A stretch of DNA of 13,346 bases from Actinobacteria bacterium UBA2184 (GTDB lineage Bacteria > Actinomycetota > Coriobacteriia > Anaerosomatales > Anaerosomataceae), in contig DCVQ01000017.1 of assembly GCA_002328745.1 (NCBI GenBank), positions 1 through 13,346 on the forward strand, in the 5' to 3' direction. The notes beneath the pieces were generated by a model. That model searched no databases. It was not told where the DNA came from and worked only from the letters and a program-made list of their open reading frames with translations. Made by a program: the position numbers and the translations under genes. Positions 1 through 5,086 of this stretch are shown one piece after another; the first letter of the stretch is position 1; every line of letters starts with the position of its first letter.

Positions 1-2
1 CC

Positions 3-782
3 AGCGACCTTCGCTACGCCTCGGACCAGCGTCTCGCCGTGGAGGTGGCGCTGACCCGCATGGCGCGTCCCCACGCCGACCTCACCATCGAGTCGCTCGC
101 CGAACGGGTGGCCGCGCTCGAGTCGGGCGCTCCGATCCGCGACACCCTGATGCAGGATGCCTCCGTCTCCGAGCGCCCGGCGCTTGCGGCGAAGAAGGCT
201 CCCGCAGCAGCGGCACCGAAGCCGGCACCGGAGGTCGAGCCAGCGCCGCCAGCCGCCGCGCCGATCGCACCTCCGCCCCGCGCATCGGGTGAGTCCGTGA
301 AGCTGGACGTCGCCTCGGTCAAGCGCGCGTGGCCCGCCGTGGTCGCGGAATTCAAGAAGCGCAAGCCGTCGCGCGGACACGCGTTCGACGGCACGGAGGC
401 CGAGACCGACGGCGAGCTGCTGATAGTGGAGTTCCCCGCGGGGCAGGCTCTCGCGATGGAGCTCGTCGGCGACGGCGAGTCTCTCGCGCTGCTGCGCCGG
501 TGCGTGGGCACCGTGCTCGGCGTCGAGCCGCCGCTCGAGTACCGGCTCGGCAGGAGCGGGCGCTCGAAGCCCGCGAAGGCGCCCGCGCCCAAGGAGGCCG
601 AACCGGCCAAACCCGTCGAACCGGCCGATGCGCCGCAGACCGCCCCGGCGCCCGCGAAGGCGGCCGAAGCGGCGCCGCCGGCCGCGCACGCATCCGGCGA
701 GAACATGAGCGACGCGGACCTCGAGGCACAGGTGATCGCGGAGCTCGGAGCGCAGGTGCTCGGAGAGAGCGATGCACAGTAG
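3..782 (+). CDS. dnaX: DNA polymerase III subunit gamma/tau, C-terminal part (5' end outside window)
   Basis: This is the tail of the clamp-loader/tau subunit, which loads the beta clamp and tethers polymerase cores at the replication fork. The reading frame is open from base 3, so the gene begins left of the window; 259 residues are visible. The first residues (SDLRYASDQRLAVEVALTRM) match the conserved helix that ends domain III of DnaX. An Ala/Pro-rich linker follows (about 171-294), then a compact domain with the DnaX C-terminal pattern of an SVKRAWPAVV helix (about 295-545), a second Ala/Pro/Lys/Glu linker (about 550-700), and a short acidic tail ending in VIAELGAQVLGE, like the terminal peptide of many DnaX proteins. 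The ATPase domain is not visible, nor is any frameshift site for the gamma form. Neighbours ybaB and recR support the call, since dnaX-ybaB-recR is a classic conserved cluster. Confidence 0.93.
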   Translation, partial: SDLRYASDQRLAVEVALTRMARPHADLTIESLAERVAALESGAPIRDTLMQDASVSERPALAAKKAPAAAAPKPAPEVEPAPPAAAPIAPPPRASGESVKLDVASVKRAWPAVVAEFKKRKPSRGHAFDGTEAETDGELLIVEFPAGQALAMELVGDGESLALLRRCVGTVLGVEPPLEYRLGRSGRSKPAKAPAPKEAEPAKPVEPADAPQTAPAPAKAAEAAPPAAHASGENMSDADLEAQVIAELGAQVLGESDAQ

Positions 783-809
783 GGTCACAGAACGACGAAT
801 GGAGTGCCG

Positions 810-1130
810 ATGAAACCGGGCAGCATGCAGAACATGCTCAAGCAGGCCCAGAAGATGCAGGCCGAGATGGCGCGCGTCCAGGAAGAGCTCAAGGACGAGC
901 GCGTGGAAGCCTCGGTGGGCGGCGGGGCCGTGAAGGTGACCATGACCGGAGAGCTCGCCGTGGAATCGGTGGTCATCGATCCCGCTGCGGTGGACCCCGA
1001 CGACATCACGATGCTCGAGGACATGATCGGTGCGGCGGTGAACGAGGCGATCCGTCAGGCTCAGGACCTCGCGTCGCGCAAGATGGGCGCCGTGACCGGC
1101 GGCCTTGGACTGCCGGGAGGCCTGTTCTAA
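810..1130 (+). CDS. ybaB: YbaB/EbfC family nucleoid-associated DNA-binding protein
   Basis: The 106-residue product matches the usual length of this family of small homodimeric DNA-binding proteins. The N-terminal amphipathic helix (MQNMLKQAQKMQAEMARVQ, residues 5-23) is the family hallmark, followed by the beta-rich core (GGGAVKVTMTGELAVESVVIDP) and a C-terminal helix with VNEAIRQAQDLASRKM. Family members bind DNA as nucleoid-associated proteins; their exact role beside recR is not settled. I chose ATG 810 because GGAG at 801-804 lies 5 bases upstream. An in-frame GTG at 804 would overlap that ribosome-binding site. The gene starts 27 bases after dnaX and ends 2 bases before recR, so the three are probably cotranscribed. 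Confidence 0.95.
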   Translation: MKPGSMQNMLKQAQKMQAEMARVQEELKDERVEASVGGGAVKVTMTGELAVESVVIDPAAVDPDDITMLEDMIGAAVNEAIRQAQDLASRKMGAVTGGLGLPGGLF

Positions 1131-1132
1131 CC

Positions 1133-1735
1133 ATGGCGTACTACGCCCCGCCGATCGCACGACTGCTCGCCGAGCTGGAGCGGCTGCCCGGCATCGGCCC
1201 GAAGTCGGCGCAGCGCCTCGCGTATCACATCCTCCGCGGCGACGCGGACACCGCCGGGCGTCTTGCCGACGCGATCGTGGAGGTCAAGCGGTCCATCCAC
1301 TTCTGCGGGCGCTGCTTCAACTTCGCGGAGCGGGAGCTGTGCGACATCTGCGACGACACCGGCCGCGATGCTTCGGCCATCTGCGTCGTCGAGGAGCCGC
1401 GCGACGTGGTCGCCATCGAGCGCACCGGCGAGTTCCGCGGCTACTACCACGTCTTGCAGGGTGCGATCTCCCCGATCGACGGCATCGGGCCCGACCAGCT
1501 GCGGGTCCGCGAGCTGGTGGCGCGAGTGGGCGCGGGCGGCATCACCGAGGTGATCCTGGCGACCGATCCGGACATCGAAGGCGAGACGACGGCGCTGTAT
1601 CTCTCGCGTCTGCTGAAGCCGCTTGGCACGCGCGTGACGCGCATCGCGTCGGGTCTGCCGGTGGGCGGCGATCTGGAGTACGCGGACGAAGTGACGCTCG
1701 GCAGGGCCCTCGAGGCGCGCCGGGAGATGGACTGA
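1133..1735 (+). CDS. recR: Recombination mediator protein RecR
   Basis: RecR acts with RecO and RecF to load RecA onto gapped single-stranded DNA covered by SSB. The 200-residue product has normal length and all family parts in order. A helix-hairpin-helix lies around residues 15-35 (LPGIGPKSAQRLAYHIL). A four-Cys zinc finger uses C58, C61, C70 and C73 (CGRC...CDIC). A Toprim domain begins at ICVVEEPRDVVAIE and continues through GEFRGYYHVLQGAISPIDGI to LATDPDIEGETTALYL, and is followed by the usual C-terminal segment with ASGLPVGGDLEYADEVTLGRAL. ATG 1133 sits 2 bases after the ybaB stop, with GGGAGG at 1115-1120 inside the ybaB end as the likely ribosome-binding site. Nothing unusual is seen. 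Confidence 0.98.
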   Translation: MAYYAPPIARLLAELERLPGIGPKSAQRLAYHILRGDADTAGRLADAIVEVKRSIHFCGRCFNFAERELCDICDDTGRDASAICVVEEPRDVVAIERTGEFRGYYHVLQGAISPIDGIGPDQLRVRELVARVGAGGITEVILATDPDIEGETTALYLSRLLKPLGTRVTRIASGLPVGGDLEYADEVTLGRALEARREMD

Positions 1736-1906
1736 TTGTCAGCTTCTTGCTACCGTTCACCGATTGATTCCTGCCGATGACCGTGGCCGGACGACCAGTC
1801 ACCGCGGTGCGGCCCGTATCCTTAGAGGACTTAGGGTGCTTCCCCCGCGGCCGCGCGTCGCGTCACGCGACGGGCGGCCCGATCGTCAGACCTCTCGAGG
1901 AAGGGG
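1736..1906 (+). other. Intergenic region between recR and the oxidoreductase operon
   Basis: This 171-base stretch separates the recombination block from the ferredoxin oxidoreductase genes. Its main structure is the strong inverted repeat at 1849-1879, listed separately. The ribosome-binding site GAGGA at 1897-1901, continuing into AAGGGG, serves the next gene. I found no convincing -35/-10 pair: the best candidates (TGCTACCGT around 1748-1756, TATCCT at 1817-1822) are weak. No run of T residues follows recR, so a classical rho-independent terminator is not visible. A promoter for the downstream operon is likely here but I cannot place it. Confidence 0.5.
1849..1879. repeat. 31-base near-perfect inverted repeat upstream of the oxidoreductase operon
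   Basis: The arms 1849-1863 and 1865-1879 are reverse complements around C1864 except for one G/G mismatch (1855 with 1873). In RNA this folds into a long hairpin with a TCA loop (inner arms CGTCGCG and CGCGACG, outer arms GGCCG and CGGCC). No T-run follows, and the repeat ends 17 bases before the ribosome-binding site of the downstream gene. It could be a leader hairpin, a terminator or attenuator without a U tract, or a dyad operator for a dimeric regulator. Confidence 0.7.
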
Positions 1907-2485
1907 ATGTCCATGCAGCTGACCGAGATCCGTTGGCACGCGCGCGCGGGCCAGGGCGCCGTCACGGCGGCCAAGGTCGTCGCGGAGACCGCGCTTGCCG
2001 CCGACCAGTACCTGCAGGCGATGCCCGAGTACGGCCCCGAGCGCATGGGCGCGCCGATCAAGGCGTTCACGCGCATCAGCGGCACGCCGATCGAGATCCA
2101 CTGCAACATCGAGAACCCCGACGTCGTCATCGTGCTCGACGATTCGCTTCTCGACATCGTGGACGTTGCCGAGGGCCTCGTCGATGACGGCGTCATCATC
2201 ATCAACACCTGCACCCCGCCCGCCGAGGTGCGCAAGGTCCTGAGCGTGCCGGCCACCGCGCGCATCGCATGCGTGGACGCTTCGGGCATCGCCCTGGACA
2301 CCATCAAGCGCGACATCCCCAACACGCCCATGGTTGGTGCGCTGATCAAGCTCACGGGCGTCGTGGACATGGATTCTTTCAAGGGCCTCCTTGCGAAGAA
2401 CCTCAGCAAGAAGTTCGGTCAGGAGATGATCGACGCGAACTGGGCATCCGTCGATCGGGCATTCGAGGAGGTGACGGTAGCGTGA
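1907..2485 (+). CDS. porC: 2-oxoacid:ferredoxin oxidoreductase, gamma subunit (pyruvate type)
   Basis: This is the gamma subunit of a four-subunit 2-oxoacid:ferredoxin oxidoreductase, the enzyme that interconverts pyruvate plus CoA with acetyl-CoA, CO2 and reduced ferredoxin. The 192-residue product shows the family opening LTEIRWHARAGQGAVTAA (family consensus close to GRGGQG), then EYGPERMGAPIKAFTRIS and a central VVIVLDDSLLD segment. Its downstream neighbours encode the delta, alpha and beta subunits, which fixes the assignment. ATG 1907 is 5 bases after GAGGA (1897-1901). ATG 1913 (starting MQLTEIRW), 6 bases after AAGGGG (1901-1906), is an equally plausible start. The stop overlaps the next start in a GTGA arrangement. 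The substrate is inferred from the alpha/beta subunits; a branched-chain oxoacid cannot be excluded. Confidence 0.9.
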   Translation: MSMQLTEIRWHARAGQGAVTAAKVVAETALAADQYLQAMPEYGPERMGAPIKAFTRISGTPIEIHCNIENPDVVIVLDDSLLDIVDVAEGLVDDGVIIINTCTPPAEVRKVLSVPATARIACVDASGIALDTIKRDIPNTPMVGALIKLTGVVDMDSFKGLLAKNLSKKFGQEMIDANWASVDRAFEEVTVA

Positions 2486-2802
2486 AGTGGGACATCTCCG
2501 ATATCGGTTCCTGGACATACAAAGACTTCCCGGCCGGTGCCGTGATACCCGAGGCTGGCAACAGCAACGACTACATCACCGGCGGCTGGCGCAGCGAGCG
2601 CCCCTGGCGCGATGACTCCAAGTGCACCCAGTGCCTGCTGTGCTGGATCGTTTGCCCCGACACATCCATCAACGTCGCCGACGAGAAGGTGACGACCTTC
2701 GACCTCGACCACTGCAAGGGCTGCGGCATCTGTGCGCAGGTCTGTCCGGTCGACGCCATCGACATGGTGCCCGAAGGCTGCGACCTGCCGGAGGTGAAGT
2801 AG
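2482..2802 (+). CDS. porD: 2-oxoacid:ferredoxin oxidoreductase, delta subunit (2x[4Fe-4S] ferredoxin-like)
   Basis: This 106-residue subunit carries electrons from the catalytic alpha/beta subunits toward ferredoxin. It holds two complete [4Fe-4S] motifs: C48-x2-C51-x2-C54-x3-C58-P and C78-x2-C81-x2-C84-x3-C88-P. The roughly 45-residue N-terminal extension containing TGGWRSERPW is typical of PorD, where it precedes the clusters. The start is GTG 2482, whose GTGA overlaps the porC stop. A strong AGGAGG at 2466-2471 lies 10 bases upstream, consistent with coupled translation. The stop codon is followed directly by the alpha-subunit ATG with no spacer. Together with its neighbours it makes a gamma-delta-alpha-beta operon. 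Confidence 0.95.
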   Translation: MKWDISDIGSWTYKDFPAGAVIPEAGNSNDYITGGWRSERPWRDDSKCTQCLLCWIVCPDTSINVADEKVTTFDLDHCKGCGICAQVCPVDAIDMVPEGCDLPEVK

Positions 2803-3999
2803 ATGCCCACGCACAAGACTCTCGCCGCAACCGGTAACGCGGTGGTCGCCGAGGCGATGCGCCAGTGCAAGCCTGACGTGATGGCCGCGTACCCGATCAC
2901 CCCGCAGACGACCATCGTGGAGGAGTTCGCGGCCTTCGTCGCCAAGGGGAAGACGCACTGCGAGTACGTCACGGTCGAAAGCGAGCACTCCGCGATGAGC
3001 GCCTGCATCGGCGCGGCGGCCGCTGGCGCCCGCGTGATGACCGCCACCTCGTCCCAGGGTCTCGCGCTCATGTGGGAAGAGCTGCATATCGCGTCGGGCA
3101 TGCGCCTGCCGATCGTCATGGCCAACGCGAACCGCGCGCTTTCGGCGCCCATCAACATCCACTGCGACCACAGCGACATCATGGGTGCGCGCGACACCGG
3201 CTGGGTCACGTACTTCGCCGAGACCGCGCAGGAGGCCTACGACAACACGATCATGGCCGTTCGCGTGGCGGAGCATCCCGATGTGATGCTGCCGGCCATG
3301 AGCACGCTCGACGGCTTCATCACGACGCACTCGATCGATCGCGTCTCGGTGATGGACGATGAGACCGTCGCCGCTTTCGCCGGCGAGTACGTGCCGAAGA
3401 GCGCGCTGCTCGACACCGATGCTCCGGTTCTGCACGGTGCGTTCGCCGGTCTCGGCGGGCCGTTCTTCGAGTTCAAGAAGCAGCAGCGCGTCGCGATGGA
3501 GAACGCACGCCAGGTCATCAAGGACGTCGGGGCCGAGTACTCGGCCCTGTCGGGCCGGCCGTTCGATGTCGTGGAGACGTGGGGCATGGAGGACGCCGAG
3601 ATCGCGATCGTGGTCCTCGGTTCGACCGCCGGCAACGTGCGTCACGTCGCGCGCGACCTGCGCGCGAAAGGCCTGAAGGCCGGCGTCGTGAAGGTGCGTG
3701 TCTGGCGCCCGTTCCCGTATGCGGAACTGGCCGCCGTCCTCAAGGGCCTGAAGGCGGTAGCGGTGCTCGACCGCGCCGAGTCCTTCGGCGCCGAGGGCGG
3801 TCCGCTGTTCCTCGAGACGCGTGGCGCGCTCTACGACCTGGAGACGCGGGTGCCCGTGGTCGGCTACATCTACGGCCTCGGCGGCGCCGACGTGAAGCTC
3901 GAGCTCATCGAGCGCGTCTACCAGGACCTGTCCGACATCGCCGCGGGCTCCGCGGCTCCCGCCGGGCTCGTGTACCTCGGCGCACGAGAGGAGGCGTAA
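2803..3999 (+). CDS. porA: 2-oxoacid:ferredoxin oxidoreductase, alpha subunit (pyruvate type)
   Basis: The 398-residue alpha subunit carries the pyrimidine-binding half of the thiamine diphosphate site and the CoA-related domains. Family landmarks are YPITPQTTIVEEF (residues 30-42), the glutamate-containing ESEHSAMSACIGAAAAGAR around E59-E61, ATSSQGLALMWEELHIASG, and DHSDIMGARDTGWVTYF (RDTGW at 130-134). The later part contains VVVLGSTAGNVRHVARDLRA and VKVRVWRPFPYAELAAVLKG, as expected of domain II of this family, ending in YIYGLGGADV. Length is normal for the separate-subunit form of the enzyme. ATG 2803 abuts the porD stop, and the beta subunit begins 3 bases after this stop. The likely substrate is pyruvate by similarity of the whole set; 2-oxoisovalerate enzymes share the layout. 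Confidence 0.92.
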   Translation: MPTHKTLAATGNAVVAEAMRQCKPDVMAAYPITPQTTIVEEFAAFVAKGKTHCEYVTVESEHSAMSACIGAAAAGARVMTATSSQGLALMWEELHIASGMRLPIVMANANRALSAPINIHCDHSDIMGARDTGWVTYFAETAQEAYDNTIMAVRVAEHPDVMLPAMSTLDGFITTHSIDRVSVMDDETVAAFAGEYVPKSALLDTDAPVLHGAFAGLGGPFFEFKKQQRVAMENARQVIKDVGAEYSALSGRPFDVVETWGMEDAEIAIVVLGSTAGNVRHVARDLRAKGLKAGVVKVRVWRPFPYAELAAVLKGLKAVAVLDRAESFGAEGGPLFLETRGALYDLETRVPVVGYIYGLGGADVKLELIERVYQDLSDIAAGSAAPAGLVYLGAREEA

Positions 4000-4002
4000 G
4001 CC

Positions 4003-4935
4003 ATGGCGAATCTCAAGGAACTGACCCATCGCGAAGACCGTCTTGCCGGCGGCCACCGTCTCTGCGCGGGCTGCGGGGCTTCGATCGCTGTCCGCCAGGT
4101 GCTGCTCGGCGCCGGCGAGGACCCGGTCGTCGTCGGCTGCGCCACAGGGTGTCTCGAAGTCTCCACGACCATCTATCCGTATTCGTCGTGGAAGACCCCG
4201 TTCATCCATAACGCCTTCGAGAACTCGGCGGCCACCATCTCCGGCGTAGAGGCCGCGTTCAACGGCCTCAAGCGCGCCGGCAAGATCGATCCCGACAAGA
4301 AGGTCAGGTTCGTGGCCTTCGGCGGCGACGGCGGCACGTACGATATCGGCCTGCAGGCGCTCTCGGGCGCGATGGAGCGCGGGCACGACATGGTGTACGT
4401 CTGCTACGACAACGGCGCCTACATGAACACCGGGATCCAGCGGTCCTCGGCAACGCCGAAGGGCGCGTGGGCGACGACCGCCGAAGTCGGCGTCGCACAG
4501 CAGGGCAAGAGGCAGGTGCGCAAGGACCTGACGGCGATCATCGCCGCCCACGGCGTGCCCTACGCCGCCCAGGCCTCGGTCTCGCACTGGAAGGACCTGA
4601 CCACGAAGGCCGAGAAGGCGTTCAACACCCCCGGCCCCGCGTTCATCAACGTGTTCGCGCCGTGCCCCCGCGGGTGGCGGACGCCTTCGAGCCAGACCGT
4701 CGAGATCGCCAAGCTGGCCGTGCAGACGGGGTTCTGGCCGGTCTACGAAGTGGAGAACGGCGTCTGGCGCCAGACCGTGAAGGTCGTCAACCGCAAGCCG
4801 CTCGAGGAGTTTCTCAAGCCCCAGGGGCGTTTCAAGCATCTCTTCGCGCCCGGTAACGAAGCGCTGCTCGCCGAAATGCAGGCGGACGTCGATCTCGCGT
4901 GGGACCGGCTCGTCGCACGATGCGCCACCGAGTAA
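4003..4935 (+). CDS. porB: 2-oxoacid:ferredoxin oxidoreductase, beta subunit (pyruvate type)
   Basis: The 310-residue beta subunit binds thiamine diphosphate and the proximal [4Fe-4S] cluster. The TPP-binding motif starts at GDGGTYDIGLQALSGAMERG (D109) and ends with N137 in YDNGAYMNTG, the form typical of pyruvate:ferredoxin oxidoreductase beta chains. Candidate cluster cysteines are C21 and C24 (LCAGCG), one of C46/C50 (GCATGC), and C221 (APCPRGW). The segment YPYSSWKTPFIHNAFENSAA is also characteristic. ATG 4003 lies 3 bases after the porA stop with GAGAGGAGG just upstream inside porA. The gene is followed by a strong hairpin terminator at 4962-4995, so it is the last gene of the operon. 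Such enzymes are usually oxygen sensitive, which points to an anaerobic host. Confidence 0.94.
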   Translation: MANLKELTHREDRLAGGHRLCAGCGASIAVRQVLLGAGEDPVVVGCATGCLEVSTTIYPYSSWKTPFIHNAFENSAATISGVEAAFNGLKRAGKIDPDKKVRFVAFGGDGGTYDIGLQALSGAMERGHDMVYVCYDNGAYMNTGIQRSSATPKGAWATTAEVGVAQQGKRQVRKDLTAIIAAHGVPYAAQASVSHWKDLTTKAEKAFNTPGPAFINVFAPCPRGWRTPSSQTVEIAKLAVQTGFWPVYEVENGVWRQTVKVVNRKPLEEFLKPQGRFKHLFAPGNEALLAEMQADVDLAWDRLVARCATE

Positions 4936-4961
4936 GCGGTGCAGCGAGATACCGTTCACAG

Positions 4962-4995
4962 TCGGGGTCCCGGCGCCTTCGCGCCGGGACCCCGA
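4962..4995 (+). terminator. Strong GC hairpin terminator after the oxidoreductase operon
   Basis: Bases 4962-4976 pair perfectly with 4981-4995, giving a 15-bp stem closed by a CTTC loop. The hairpin begins 26 bases after the porB stop. No T-run follows, which is common for hairpin terminators proposed in high-GC Gram-positive bacteria. Its position between two plus-strand units, with a promoter-like site immediately after it, supports termination rather than a coding or operator role. Confidence 0.8.
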
Positions 4996-5004
4996 TGCTA
5001 GAAT
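4996..5004 (+). promoter_or_regulatory. Candidate extended -10 promoter for the HD-GYP gene
   Basis: The sequence TGC-TAGAAT fits an extended -10 element (TGn followed by a 5-of-6 match to TATAAT). The corresponding -35 position would fall inside the terminator hairpin and has no good match, as often tolerated with an extended -10. Transcription would begin near 5011, about 28 bases before the leader ORF. This is the only obvious promoter between the terminator and the next gene. Confidence 0.5.
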
Positions 5005-5038
5005 GAGTGCGTCGGATCGGCAGTCCCGGAAGGTCCCC

Positions 5039-5086
5039 ATGTCCCGACGGCCACGTTGCGTCAGAACCTGTGCGGTATCCGAATGA
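5039..5086 (+). CDS. Candidate 15-codon leader ORF overlapping the HD-GYP start
   Basis: This short frame would encode MSRRPRCVRTCAVSE. It has a good ribosome-binding site (GGAAGG at 5028-5033, 5 bases from the ATG), and its TGA stop overlaps the ATG of the HD-GYP gene as ATGA (5083-5086). The HD-GYP gene has no Shine-Dalgarno sequence of its own at that ATG, so translation of the leader could feed ribosomes to it. The peptide is basic with two Cys, two Val and no obvious regulatory codon run. It resembles no known peptide that I recognise. It may instead be a chance frame with the HD-GYP gene using a less usual start. Confidence 0.4.
   Translation: MSRRPRCVRTCAVSE

Noticed and set aside
329..1132. 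Upstream in-frame extension of recR by more than 260 codons
   Set aside because: The extension is Arg-rich out-of-frame translation of dnaX and ybaB; ATG 1133 gives the standard 200-residue RecR.
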